The notes beneath the pieces are model-generated. The model had not been told where the DNA came from, ran no database searches, and saw only the letters and a list, made by a program, of their open reading frames with translations. Below are positions 26,753 to 38,929 of a stretch of DNA of 64,000 bases, piece by piece. Source of the stretch: Latrodectus hesperus (lineage: Eukaryota; Arthropoda; Arachnida; Araneae; Theridiidae); the NCBI GenBank assembly GCA_037975125.1, contig CM075862.1:40018024-40082023 (forward strand), in the 5' to 3' direction. The translations under genes were made by a program, and so were the position numbers. Within the stretch, counting starts at the first letter, position 1, and each line of letters starts with the position of its first letter.

Positions 26753-27485
26753 ATTATAACTATTTCTTTAATTAAGCAATATTTCATACAAATTAAAAAT
26801 ATAAAACGGAAAATATGTAAAATGGAATTGTGAGAGTTGTATTTATAGACTTAAGTACTTTTAAGAGCAAACCTGAACAAGGGTCTACACGTAATGTTGA
26901 GTAAAAAAGAGCAGATTATTTTGGAATAAAGCACATGAGATAATACGAAGTTAAATCATCTTAACTAAAATGTATCAATTATAAAAAATTACAGCTCATT
27001 TGTAAATAACAAATTTTTTGTAACATGTGCGTATAAAAGTATATATTTAATTCATTTTTTTCAAATAAAATGATTTTTAGTATTCACTACCCTTTTTCCC
27101 AGTTAGAAAATTTGCTCGTAACTACATACATACACATACATAAATGTAGAATTTATGTATGATAGTGTACAATTTACGTATTTTGAACGCTACCTTGTTG
27201 CATTTCTGGTTAATGATCACTCTTAAAAAATTCAAAATAATTCTTCTAAATTTCTATTATTTTAGTATTGATATATTACACTACATGCTCTTATTTAAAT
27301 CAAAAATAGTAATGTTGCAGAGATAAGGGCAATTTAAGCAAAGAATAGATTTTTATTTTCTATTATTTATAAAAAAATATGACAACTTTTATCAAATACG
27401 ATTACTATGTCATTTCAAAAATCTGTCGCTCTGTTTCGCTCTTTTATTCTTGGCTTGATTTTCAAGTTTAATTCTTAATTAGCTT
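26753..27485. other. Gene-free AT-rich stretch
   Basis: Nothing recognised apart from a short CATA-type simple sequence near 27125-27165. Confidence 0.5.
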
Positions 27486-27965
27486 TTCCAAAGACTTTAT
27501 AACACCATCTATTTCCAGCATGTCAGGACCGCCACCATTTGCAGCTTTTAGAGAAAGTCAACATTTACGAGCATTGGGCGTCAGTGGAGCAAGCTCCGAA
27601 TAGTCCATTACGTCGAAATCAACGCCACGGATACCAGGCTAAACGTCATAGAAATAAATGACCCTTACGTAAAATAACCCCTCTATTCAGCCACATTTTT
27701 GCTGTGCTTTTTCTCTGGACCTTTTTCAGCGAATAGAAAACTCTGATCCTCATACATCACAACGGGCCTGACACTATCGGTTGTATTTTTCGACCCTTTT
27801 ATCTGGTTTCGAGATTATATGTTTTTTTAACATTTCCCTTTCTTTTTTTTTATTCTGTTCTTCTGATTCTTTTCTGAAAGGAATTTGTTTTTCTTCGGGG
27901 CCCTAAGGTCAGCGTGTGATGTCTGAGTAAATAGAAATGTCCTTCCGTCTGAACTACTTTACCAA
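27486..27965. other. GC-richer island of unknown nature
   Basis: Complex sequence with more G+C than its flanks, interrupted by a T-rich segment at 27820-27870. No long open frame, no terminal repeats, no SINE head. Same class as the islands near 12.3, 24.1, 38.9, 48.6, 50.9, 56.9 and 58.8 kb. Confidence 0.35.
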
Positions 27966-29042
27966 CCTTTATTTTAATAGCTAGAGTGAATTGTCTGAAA
28001 TGTTTTTCCTAGTTTTGGGGACAGAATGGAATTCAAAATAGAATGTCTTTCTTAGAGTAGCAAAGGAGCATTAATAAAATATAAATAATCGCTATAAGTC
28101 CCCAATTTGAAAACGAAAGCTTGTTGCATCTCATGAAATGATAATTATTATGTTGGACAATTTCTGAGATATTTTAATGCAAATGCAGTTTAAAAGGCAT
28201 CAAATAAATTTTTTTACCATATATTTTCAATGCTTTTAACTAACATAGATATTTTTGTATAAAATAAAACTTTAATCTTTTATGAAATAAAGGATATTGA
28301 GTTACTTCAAAATACTTAATACTAGTTATAATATAACTAGCATAAATTGTTTTGCTTCAATAGAACTTAAGGGCAAAATATAAGTATGTATTACTTATTT
28401 GTATGTGTGTTTATTTTTTAAAGTTTAATCAAAATTAACATCTTTAAGGTGCTTTCTATTAATTTTTAATGTATTTAGAAATATCTGAAACAATTAGTTA
28501 ATTATATTATTTACTCAATTAAAATTTGTACAGAAATAGTAAACTAAGCGAACTTTTAACATAAATAATAAAATCACTTCATTGAAATGTATAAGTGATT
28601 ATGATTAATATGCAATGATATTTAATATTGCTTAGTGTAACACACAATTATTATTTAAACTGCTTGACTTACTTTTTACTTAATATATGAAACTTTAATT
28701 ATAAAAATCTAGAGTAGATAATAAATAGATATTATTCAAAAATAATTTGGTAAATTAATTTGACTACAAAAATATCAATCCATAAACATTCATCGAAAAA
28801 CATATGCAAAATTTAGCATTAAACCAATTTTTCGCATAGAACATATTTTTGTTTTTGAATTTGAATAAGTCTGTAATAAAATAGTATCATACAGCAAATT
28901 TGAATCTCCATTTTAATTTGAATTTTTTTGAATTACATTAATTTAATTTAAATTTGAGTTATTTCATATCTGATAATGGTCATTTGATGTCTATTTAAAT
29001 TAAGCCAAATATCATTCTTATTTGAGATTGGAGAAATGAATT
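27966..29042. other. Gene-free AT-rich stretch
   Basis: Nothing recognised. Confidence 0.5.
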
Positions 29043-29054
29043 CCTGTGACATAT

Positions 29055-29228
29055 TTTATTTATTTATTACATATATATTCAGACTTGTATGCTTGATTCT
29101 TGAGATCCGCTTATAAATCTTCGTCGATAATAAGACAAATAGCACAATGACAGATGTACAACCACAGAAGATAACGAAAAAAACACCCAGGGCCATGGTG
29201 GGAATCGAACCCACACTCCTACGCTCTC
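29055..29228 (-). mobile_element. 5'-truncated tRNA-derived SINE, family D
   Basis: On the minus strand it starts inside a tRNA-like head (GGAGAGCG...), keeps the B-box GGGTTCGATTCCC (plus-strand 29200-29212) and ends in an (AAAT)n tail. An exact 12-bp target duplication, CCTGTGACATAT, flanks it at 29043-29054 and 29229-29240. The A-box is missing, so this copy cannot have a complete internal pol III promoter. The exact duplication points to a fairly young insertion. Confidence 0.88.
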
Positions 29229-29431
29229 CCTGTGACATATGTTGTAAGTAAACTTTTTCAGTTTATCTATGGTCTTGTTATTGAAAAAGTTTCATCACAC
29301 GAGATTTTTGTAAACACAGATAACAGTCTTGATATTTTGATCATTAAATGAATGCGACTTCTTTTCTAAATGCAAAATTAAAGTGTATTTTATATGATAT
29401 AGCACATTAAATAACTCTGAGTAAAACAGAT

Positions 29432-29716
29432 GCGAGCCAGTGGTTGAGTGATTAGCGTTCCGGACACTTAGGCCGTTGCTAGTGGGTTCGATTCCGGTTC
29501 GGGCCTGGATGCTTCTTTCTCCCTGTGTGTTTTCTTGTCCTTTATACTGAGATGATGAATGAGTTGTGTGACCCACCCTATAAAATGGGTTTATGATGGA
29601 GGGATCTACTCGCCTTCGTGACTTGGTTCACAGGTGCCCATTGGGTAATGATAAATGAGTAGCCGTTTCCGACTTTTTTGTGGTGACTCCTCAATAACCA
29701 CCGTTAGAGAAAAAAA
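29432..29716 (+). mobile_element. tRNA-derived SINE, family C
   Basis: The head has an A-box (TGGTTGAGTGATTAG, from 29441) and a B-box (GGGTTCGATTCC, 29484-29495), then a body of about 200 bp ending in an A-run at 29709-29716. Flanks resemble an imperfect duplication (GTAAAAC at 29421 and GTTAAAAC at 29717). It lies 190 bases from the oppositely oriented family D SINE. Open frames on both strands here are by-products. Confidence 0.82.
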
Positions 29717-29859
29717 GTTAAAACTTGTGTATTTTTCAATGAAAAATAATACCTTTCTAAGTCTTTTAGAGAATTTCTCAGACTTTTATAAGATTTTCAT
29801 AAGATTATATATGACTGTTTCAAGTATACATTTTATTTCCTATTTCAAGATACGTTGAT

Positions 29860-30363
29860 ATATATTTCATGCACAATACAAATCACATTAATATATCAGA
29901 GACCTTAATGTAAACTAGGTTTCAGCATGTATTTTTCTTTGTAATATAAACGAAAGTCAAAAATGATCAATTATGAATTAAAAAATAATTTTTTTCTTTA
30001 TTTTATAATTATCATTTTCTGGAAGTGAGAGGATTGTAATATAATATATAATTTATGTTAGCTTGTTGTAAATTAGGAAAACTGAATAACACATTGTTTT
30101 TAAGTTCTTGTCACTAAAAGTTTATTTTAGCGCAATCGCGCGCGGGGTCACATGCTGATTGAGGCTTGCTTTGGATACCTTTAAATATCGTTGTATTGTC
30201 ATCACGCCGAATTTTATTTTATCTCGCAATCATAAAAATGATCTCTATTTCTGGCTTAACTGTCACCTGGAAAATTCAGTTTTACTGTCTTTTTCCAACA
30301 GCACACAATAAATTCTTCTTCTTTGATGGTCGACTTGATAGAGAAATTTTTTCCTATACACAA
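29860..30363. other. Gene-free stretch
   Basis: AT-rich to 30120, then moderately complex sequence that may be the outer part of the repeat that follows. No gene recognised. Confidence 0.4.
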
Positions 30364-30625
30364 TAACGGGTGGATTGATGGCCAAGTAACATACTCGTTA
30401 GTAAGTGTAGGAAGATTGAGGAATAGTGAGGCATCCAGTGAATGTATCTTCGTCACCCTGAAAGAGGCCGATTCTTTGTAATTAAGATAACAGGGACTAA
30501 ACAAAAAGCCCCTTGACTTGGGCTGCCACTTCCAGGAGTATCATTTCACATGGAGGACATTGCAACTAGACTTATTTTACGCGCTTCAGCCACCACTAGT
30601 GAGCATGCTTGATCTTTGATATTAT
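30364..30625 (+). repeat. Unclassified dispersed repeat, copy 1
   Basis: It aligns along its length with the reverse complement of 41690-41990. The best block is TATCATTTCACATGGAGGAC plus ATTGCAAC (30538-30565), matched in full at 41759-41786 in reverse. Weaker co-linear matches continue upstream (GATGGxxAA, AATAGTG, CCxGAAxGAG, GACTAA) and about 55 bases downstream. No terminal inverted repeats, tRNA head or coding frame was found, so the class is unknown. Confidence 0.75.
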
Positions 30626-31708
30626 CAGGAGATGAACTCACTATGCTCAAGTAATGTGAACGACTCGTTTTCTAATCTGGCTACCGTGGGCTTCACTTAC
30701 ATAATATTAATCGATACAGTTTATTTGTACCAGAATATTGAATCTACACGGTCATAAATTTTCCATTTGACACGTAATTTATATAAAAAAACAATGCATA
30801 CTTTTGTTTATTTGTATTTCAATTTTCCGTCTTAATTTAAGAATATTTACTAAGCTCTAATTAACAGTAATTGTTGTTGGATATATTTTAACTATACATT
30901 TTTGCTTTTTGCTGCTCACAATTCATTACAATTTTTAATTACTAAGTAGCATTAGCAAGTGCTTGACAAAATTAAAAAGTAATCAATAATATTTGTCTGG
31001 TGGGGAAAGTTATCACTTTCGTGATGAGAAAGTAACAGATCCAAAACTTGATTGAGCCAAAGACCATATTGCAGAGACAGCTTTACGCATACCAAAAGCT
31101 TTATTGGGTCTAATGTTTCTTCATTGGTGGCATTTTAATAAAAATGCACAATTATCGGATAAAAAATATAGTAATGAAAATAAAATTAAAAACTTTCTTT
31201 TTAATTATATGTTATATTGCTTTCTGGTTTAATTTTACCCAGCGTTTTTCTACATGCATAAAAAGTGGAAGCAGCTTGCATATTGATAATAACGTTATGC
31301 TTTCAGGCAGAAATTCGTATTTTGAATTTCAGTAAATAATAAAAATAAGTAATATTAAGTCACTGAAATTCCTTTAAATAATTGGTCATTTATGAAAATA
31401 TTTCTATAAACTATTATTTAGGAACATTGAAGGAAACGACTAAAGAATCCTCAGGAATTATTAAAACTTATTCTTAATTTTATTTAAACTTATTTACTAA
31501 AATAGTAAAGTTCATAGAGTGATATATAATTATCATAAGCCATTGTTTTGTTCGGCAGTTATTCATTACATTGATGATTCAGCATACTGAAGCATAGATT
31601 CTGAGAGTCATGCTGAGAAATGTCACCTGGAAGGCCTCTACCTGAAATCAAACTCTTACTCTCCATTTAATAGTTATGGAGAATGACTTGCAAATTCATA
31701 CACTTCTG
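30626..31708. other. Gene-free stretch
   Basis: Mostly AT-rich. The part at 31560-31690 is less AT-rich and on the minus strand has AGAGTTTGATTTC, a possible eroded B-box, but it is not enough to call a SINE. Confidence 0.4.
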
Positions 31709-31878
31709 TTGTTGTTGTACTTATGACAAACTTGGACAAGCCAAGCTCGCTATGCCTTGGCTTTGCGAATTTAAGTCAATAGGAAGTGTCTTTCGTTTTA
31801 ATCAAAGCACCAAAAAGTACGACTTTGCTCTTTTTTAAAAATACTCCGATAGATGGCGCCACCAGAGGATTTACTCCC
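31709..31878 (-). mobile_element. 5S-like SINE, 5'-truncated copy
   Basis: The reverse strand matches the 3' half of the element at 60021-60399: GAGCAAAGTCGT, AACGAAAGAC, GGCATAGCGAGCTTGGCTTG, TCCAAGT and GTCATAAG followed by (CAA)n. The 5S-like head is absent, as expected of truncated reverse transcription. The inner limit is approximate; no target duplication was identified. Confidence 0.8.
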
Positions 31879-31879
31879 T

Positions 31880-32744
31880 TGATTTTAATAAAATGGCACT
31901 AAAAATAAAAATGATAGACAAAACATTTTGCCGAAAAATGTTTAAAATATCACTAGCTTCAGGAAATAACCCTATATATAATGGTCCTTAATAAAATAGG
32001 GCATAACAAGAAATTTAAAATATTTGTAATCATATCTGAGACGTGTAATAAAGCTTATGAGTGATGCTTAACAATTTTTGAAACTAAGGAAAATTATGTT
32101 GCCGAATTTATTTGTTTTTAAAAAGTGTGTAACTTATTAGAAGAAATGTTGCTTAATAGATTATCACATTTTTCTGTTACAAAAAGTTGCTTCAGTTATT
32201 CTGTTAGCACTATAAACTAAAGTACTTTAAAGCTATTAATTTCAATTTACAAAATTCAATTTCAAATTACAATACAAATAGAGCTAAAAAATATTTTCCT
32301 TCATTATTTTAATCCATACTATTTCATGCATCAATAATCCCAGCTTGTTTATAAGCTGTGAAAGGTTGCTGAGGGAAGTTTTTAGGGATGCTTTTATATA
32401 ACAGCTATAAAATAATAAAAAAATATCACATGAATTGTATATTATTTGGTTCAATAAATTTCCTTTCATTATTAATTAAAAATGACAGGTGAAACATGAC
32501 TATGTATAGTATCTTTAAATACAACTTTAAAGTATTGAATACCTTCAGTCCAACATGATTAGGAAACGCAAGCAAAACATAAAAAAAAGCTTTTCATTTC
32601 TTACTACGGCCCATGTATATCTATACCCCATGTGCACCCAAATTAAGAACGGTATTAATCAGTAATTTTTTTAATTTTGTGCCTTAATATTTTAACACTT
32701 AATACTGTTATATTTTCACTACATTGTAGATGAAAATAAACATA
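31880..32744. other. Gene-free AT-rich stretch
   Basis: Nothing recognised. Confidence 0.5.
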
Positions 32745-33022
32745 TTTTTGTTGTCGTGTGCCAGCTAATCTGGCAACATGGGGTGCGCTGCTCCACTTTT
32801 CCAACTGAACCTTATTTTGGTGTGGAGTCAGACTTCTTCAGTACACGCATGCCATAGGAACCCGTTTATAAGGTAGGCAACCATTCACACCTTATTCATA
32901 CAAGGAAAGGACAAAGACAGGATAGATAGAAAGAGAAAGCACCCCCATGCACGAACCGGGATTCGAACACAGGACCTCCTTATCAACAATCAGGCACGCT
33001 GACCACTAGACAAGTTGGGCGG
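32745..33022 (-). mobile_element. tRNA-derived SINE, family A, copy 2
   Basis: Same organisation as the copy at 913-1195: A-box TCTAGTGGTCAG and B-box GTTCGAATCCC on the minus strand, a near-identical body and a short TTGTTGTCG end on the low-coordinate side, the complement of a CGACAACAA tail. By eye most of the length is conserved with scattered substitutions. Flanking duplication is at best CATAT, so the insertion site is not proven. Confidence 0.88.
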
Positions 33023-33875
33023 CATATGAACAGTTAAAATTATTACATATATTATTTTACGATGAATTTAAATTAAGATAAAAATAATTTTTTATAGAAA
33101 ATTGACTTTTTAGGAAGAAAAAATTAAACTATAAAGAACTATATAATATATTTATGAAATAAATACTAGAATGTGTAAAATAATACGAATAAATGCAAAA
33201 TTGTTTTTCGCCTTTCATTCTTATCTTTAGACACAGAAACTCAAAAATTATTGGGGTTGAAATATCAGAGTTTCTATAGATATTATATTTAATCACCATT
33301 TGTTCTGAAACTAGTGGCGATGTCAATTCAAAGTAAATTCGGAAGATAAAGGATTTTTATACCATGTTTATTTGAAGCCTTATATATAGTGATGCAAATG
33401 GAGAATTTAGTGAGATATAAATGAAATATAATATCAGCTGACGGTGTGAGATGGTAAAATACTTCAAGAAAGCAAAAAAAGTAAACGAATGTTCAAACTG
33501 AAAGATTGAGTAGACAGTTTCACACGGTGGGGCTAAAATTCAAATAGTCATTGGTCGCATTAACATCCGATTTCAAAGAAATCTCTAGTTTCAAGCTGAA
33601 CCATTGATGACATCACATATTATGTTTGCAAGAGATTCTAATCCTGATTAGATCGCTGAGGCCATCCTATACTAATGGTAGCATGAACCTTATTTAATGA
33701 ATCCGTAATCACACATCATGAATAAGTTTTTGTAATATGATAGTCATTGGAAGTATTTAATTCTGTTTGCTCATTAGTAACTATGAAGCACATGAAAGTG
33801 GTATTTTTCTGGAGCTTGTATCTTAGTGCAATTTTTATCCACTTGTTTTATCCACTTGCTCGTAGTGATATCAGT
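33023..33875. other. Gene-free stretch
   Basis: AT-rich to 33400. The part at 33500-33700 is less AT-rich and may be a decayed repeat. The open frame at 33747-34010 is chance and runs into the LINE in a wrong frame. Confidence 0.4.
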
Positions 33876-33888
33876 AACTCACTACGAG

Positions 33889-34521
33889 GATCCTTGTATG
33901 GGTGCCAGGGCATAAAGATATCGAAGGCAATGAAAAGGCTGATGAGCTTGCTAAACAAGGATCGTCTTTTGTTCCCATTGGTCCAGAACCTTTTTGTGGG
34001 ATCAATTTGAAGACCGCAAAAACCAATGTTCGCAGATGGGAAAAACAGAAGATGTATGAAGCTTGGCTCAAATCTCCTGGTCAAACCCACGCTAAAGGTA
34101 TGATCTGTAGGTCATCAGCGAGGATTTCCTATGAAATTCTTAGATGCTCTAGGCAGAAGATACGTTTAATCGTAGGCTTCATAACTGGGCACTACTATTT
34201 CAGAAAACATCTCCATAAAATGGGACTGTTTCAGCAAGATCCTATCTGCAGGAAATGTCATATGCAAGAGGAAACGGCCAAGCATATCATTTATGAATGC
34301 GAGGCTCTTGCCCTCTCTAGATTAACCTCTTTAGGCATCATCCATACTAGAGAGTTACACCTAGATTCCATTAAAGGGTTATCAGACTTTATTAATAAAG
34401 TGGGTGATCCGAGCAAATGGAACTAAGAAACATTGGGTTTGGAGTTAACAGTACAAAATGCTGATAAAAGCAGAGGTGCTCAATGACATACAAACCCAAC
34501 TCGAAGAAGAAGAAGAAGAAG
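33889..34521 (+). mobile_element. 5'-truncated LINE insertion with (GAA)n tail
   Basis: A 633-bp insertion flanked by an exact 13-bp target duplication, AACTCACTACGAG, at 33876-33888 and 34522-34534. It contains the end of a polyprotein (RNase H end to C-terminus), a TAA stop at 34424-34426, about 80 bases of 3' untranslated sequence and a (GAA)n tail at about 34503-34521. The uninterrupted reading frame and perfect duplication indicate a recent insertion. The RNase H and trinucleotide tail suggest an I/Jockey/R1-group LINE; the exact clade is not determined. It differs from the LINE at 6.4 kb. Confidence 0.93.
33890..34426 (+). CDS. LINE polyprotein, RNase H end to C-terminus (partial)
   Basis: Open from the 5' truncation point to the TAA stop. 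It is the tail of a polyprotein that would be over 1,000 residues long, so it has no start of its own. It opens with WVPGHKDIEGNEKADELAK, the last block of the LINE-type RNase H domain with its catalytic-region His and Asp. About 90 residues further, ITGHYYFRKHLHKMGL matches the T-G-H...H-L linker of such polyproteins. It is followed by a knuckle C-R-K-C...H-I-I-Y-E-C (C-x2-C-x8-H-x4-C), and the protein ends SKWN. Without endonuclease and reverse transcriptase this fragment cannot retrotranspose. A GTG at 33902 is not a meaningful start. Confidence 0.9.
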   Translation: MLVWVPGHKDIEGNEKADELAKQGSSFVPIGPEPFCGINLKTAKTNVRRWEKQKMYEAWLKSPGQTHAKGMICRSSARISYEILRCSRQKIRLIVGFITGHYYFRKHLHKMGLFQQDPICRKCHMQEETAKHIIYECEALALSRLTSLGIIHTRELHLDSIKGLSDFINKVGDPSKWN

Positions 34522-34542
34522 AACTCACTACGAGCGTATTCT

Positions 34543-34573
34543 TACACACACACACACACACACATATATATAT
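34543..34573. repeat. (AC)n(AT)n microsatellite
   Basis: About ten AC units followed by five AT units, immediately downstream of the LINE target duplication. Confidence 0.92.
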
Positions 34574-37500
34574 TTGTCCAGACTATCTTCTTAATAAGCG
34601 TTTTCTTTCAAGAAAACAACAAACACCATTATTTATATCATCAAATATACTCAAGAAGGATTTAGAATACATAAAGATGAAACGGAACATTTCCAACATT
34701 CTCTGTAATTTGTTTTGAACCTTATCAAATATTTGGAGTTCAAATCTCAGGCTCATTATCCACCAATGGCAATATTTTCTAAATTGGAGATTATTTTATA
34801 TTAGGAAGGCATTAGATTCTGATAGTCATTGCCCATGGTTCTTATGCTTCTACTTTACATGTATCGGATGTAGTTTTGGCAAAAGTTTGTTTAACATATA
34901 CTACGATCAATAAAAAGTTTATTAATATTTGACACAGGTGTTCCTATTAATTTATCCGATATTATTTATTCATTTCTTAAATTTTATTTTAAAATTTATC
35001 TGTGGTCTGAGCCTTAGTAAAGAACAAAAATGAACTTTCAAAATCATCAGAATTATTAATATTTAGAGAAATTTCTCATACATTATATGATTTAGTATCA
35101 GAATTAACCTTTAGAGATACACATTTTCACTCATTTTTCTTTTATTTCAGCCCAAAATTAAATTGGGAAGAAACATTCACGATGAACGATTCACTCTCTC
35201 TCTCTAACTATCAAGTATAAACAAAACTAATTTTCTTAAATTTTTAGTTAAAAAGCAAAACGCTGTAAAATTCCTTAACTGATTGAAGAGCTTAATTTTT
35301 CCTAAGCAGGCAGAGGCATCTTTAAAAATAATTCAAGAATGAAAAAATTTGAACACTGGTGTTAAATTGAGTTTGCTATTTGTCTGAGAGGTATTCAAGT
35401 AATCAAAAGAAGCTCCAATCGTGTGACTAGAAAGATATTCAGGCAAAAATAACATGCGTGACTTTAATAAAAACTTATCGAATTTCTAATCGTATGTTAC
35501 ATTACTAATAGGAATCTTCATTAAAAGATGATAAAAACATACTTTTTGTCTCTATTTTATAGCAAAAATATTTTATTTTGATTCATCAATATGCTAGAAT
35601 TTTAATTCAACAATATGCTAGAAAATTTCATTTAATTCTTAAATCATGGTACAAATATACTTTATAATTGCATATAATCATTACATGAACAACATCATCG
35701 AAATCTTTATTTCTTTAAATTATGAAACTTAAAAAAGTTTGTTATTAAAAGTATACTTTATTTCACAAATTATGTGCAAATTATTTTTGAATTTAAATTA
35801 CTGAATTACGAATTATTCTATAAATGAATGAAATGAAACGTGGAGCAATTTAGAGAGGGAGAGTGTGAGAGAGTGTGTGTGTGTGTGTGTGTGTGGAGAG
35901 GGAGAGAGAGAGAGCAATAATTCTGTTATTTATGCATCTGGTACAGACTTAAGTATGAAGAAAAATTCCTTCATATAGGAACATTTGATGTTAAATATAG
36001 TTCATATATTAAATTGATGAATTTTAATTCTTTAACCTTAGCTTAATCACTTCAATATGGTTGCTCAATGAAATTATGAATATAAATGAATTCAAATGGA
36101 TTATTTTATTGCTCATAATAAATACGTATTTTATCAAAATGTCTTCTGCCTTGGTTACATTTTAGGTTACATTTTTATTTTAAATCTTCAGGTTGCATTC
36201 CTCTTAAAATTGTAACCTCAGTATGCATTTAAAATTCTTTTTTGCCCATATACTCGTATATAAGCTTGCACTTGCTTTCTTTACATAAACGTATTCCAGG
36301 AGTTTATTTATTTTTTGAATATTTGATATTATTATAATCAACTTCATAATGATGGAAAAGTATTTAAAATTTCAGTCGTTCATTAAAATTTCAATTTTTA
36401 TATAACTACAAAATCAATTTCTATTTATATACTGTAAGAAGTAAACTCTTATATCGGTCTAGTAATTTATAAATTACACTTAATAAGTATATTAATTTAA
36501 ATAATTTGCAACTTTGTAAATAGCTGAGATTTGAAGTATTCTGAGTAGTTCTGAGAATTTATTTTGGTGAATAAATATCGAGGTAATTAATGAAATACTT
36601 ATGAAATTATTATTATTAATAATAATAAACCTATTTAAATTTGAAAGATTGTATTCTAATGAATGAAGTTATTTAAAGATGTATATGTTTAAAGTAAATC
36701 ATTATTGAGAATATTTTTTTGATAAGTGGGAATGCAAAATTGTTTGGCAGATAGTTTGAAAAAAAGTATTGTTTTTTGTAATATGATGTAGCTGCATTGA
36801 TGAAAATTATGAAGATGTTCATGAGCAATTTTCAGAAATTCTTTTCCCACTTTCATTAACTACGAATTAATAGCAGAAAAATATTCAAGAAATTTAATAA
36901 AGATTTCTATTTGAATAAATATTAATAAGAATTATAGATGTTACATTATGTTTAAATAAATAAAATTTTATACAAATATTTTATGAAGTAATTCAAACGT
37001 CTTAAGTTCTTGCTTAATAAAAAAATCAGCATCCCCTAAAAATACGAATTAACATAAGAGACTGTTTATCTAAGCTAATAAGGTTTTACACATGATTTTT
37101 CCAAAAATAAATAAATAAATTTAATCAAACTAGATGGTGTATTTGCTCTAAATAAGATAAGAAAGGTTTTTGAGATGTTATCAAATTGTTAGAAGTTTAA
37201 TATTGCTTAGATTACATCTTATTACAATTTGGAACATTTATATCAAATGAAATGAATGCCTAATAATTATTTAAATCTTATAAAAGTGTTGTTCACACAC
37301 AAATTTTGAGGTAAACAATCATAGGACTTTATGGATTTTTTGTTAATTAAAAAAATACAGTTTTTAATACGTTTAGTCATTATTATTTTAATCACAATGA
37401 CTATTTTATTATACTATATTATTATTTTAATCACAATGACTTCAGAACAATTGAGAAGAATACTAAATGCTTTCAATCAGAACTTCAATTTTCAATTATT

Positions 37501-38925
37501 TAGAGTATTGAGAATATTTTATATGAGAAACATGAAGTAAAAAGCATATAGATAATTTTTAATTGTGAACTACTTATTACTCTCTCTTAAAAATTATTTC
37601 AAATTAAAAATGACTATTTAAGAATAAACAATAGTAATAAAAGTTCCTCTAAATGAAAAAAAAATAAAATGAAACTTAGTTAAATGGTTTACTAATAAGT
37701 GCAAATAATTTACTTATTGCCTGTAAAATATTCAATAAAAATACTTTTTACACTATTATACTTTAATTATTTGGGTTTATCTATTTAAGAATAGCCACAA
37801 TGTAATTAATCAGATGGCTTTGAAATTTTCAAAAAAGAAATGTAAATACATAATAATTTTAAAAAATTAATATAAGGTAATTGCCTTCTCATACCGCAAT
37901 GCCGTACAATTTCATTAATCTACAAAAAATTGTTTTAAATGAAATTAGAAAATCATGATGAAGTTGCATTGAATGAATACATTATTAATTTATGAAATTA
38001 ATTCTTATTTTTCTTTAAATATCTTCATTTAAAACTAGTAATATATTTCTGTGAGCTTTTTAAGTGAATACAAAAGTTTATAGATTGCAATAAAAGATAA
38101 TAAAACAGAATCATAATTAATATTCGCCATTTTCCTACAAAATTTCATTATTTCGAATCTTTAGCATCTTTTTAAAATTTACTAATTTCTTACTTAACCC
38201 TCTTTGAATATTTAGAGAATTAAATATGATTTTCTTAAAATGTCATTGAATTATTTCATGAATGATAACATTGTTTCAAATTTACATCTAATAATAAATT
38301 TTTGTTGATTATTTCAACAAAAAATCAAAATTCAGTATGATATAAAATTGCTGTTATTTTCTTCTTTAAGAAAATATTAGAAAAAATTTTCTATTCATTT
38401 TTAAGTTAGATTATAAAATTCATGACTTGAATTGACTATGTTATTTACTGAATTTTATTTTTTATTCATCTACTAACTGGAATGTAAATAACTTGGGCTT
38501 GTTGAAGGAAAATAAAATTCTACATAATGTCCAGCTAAGAGTTTAAAAACAATGTATTAATATAGGTTTTCAAATAAAATTTTTCCTAATCCATATATAA
38601 TATATTACAATATTAATTAAATTGTGCACACAATATTCTGTTCATATCGTTATAAAATAGTTGTATACCTTAATTAGTATAAAATTATTATATTTTAATT
38701 AAATTTATACTCATCCTATTTGTTCAGAATTTCTATAGAAAGAGAAAAATATACTTATTTTTTTAAAGCGGGAAAACCAATTTCATATTCGTCAGAGTTG
38801 GGAGGAATCAGTTTTATCTTTATCAATTTAACTGAATAGTACAATGAAACTTTTGTTCCCAGTCTAATTTTCTATCCATAATCAACAATTTGCTTTGATT
38901 TCCAAAGAGAGAGAGGATTATTTTT
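34574..38925. other. Gene-free AT-rich stretch
   Basis: No gene recognised. It contains the (GT)n/(GA)n tract at 35854-35915 and a 21-bp direct repeat (ATTATTTTAATCACAATGAC plus T) at about 37382-37402 and 37422-37442. Confidence 0.5.
35854..35915. repeat. (GA)n(GT)n(GA)n compound microsatellite
   Basis: A purine-rich GAGAGGGAGAG stretch, a GT run of about twelve units, then GGAGAG-type repeats. Confidence 0.9.
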
Positions 38926-38929
38926 AATA

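Noticed and set aside
29199..29230. Possible genuine tRNA gene on the minus strand near 29200
   Set aside because: Only the T-arm/B-box half is present and it lies inside a duplication-flanked SINE.
33747..34010. 87-codon frame overlapping the LINE
   Set aside because: It crosses the insertion boundary in a frame different from the polyprotein.
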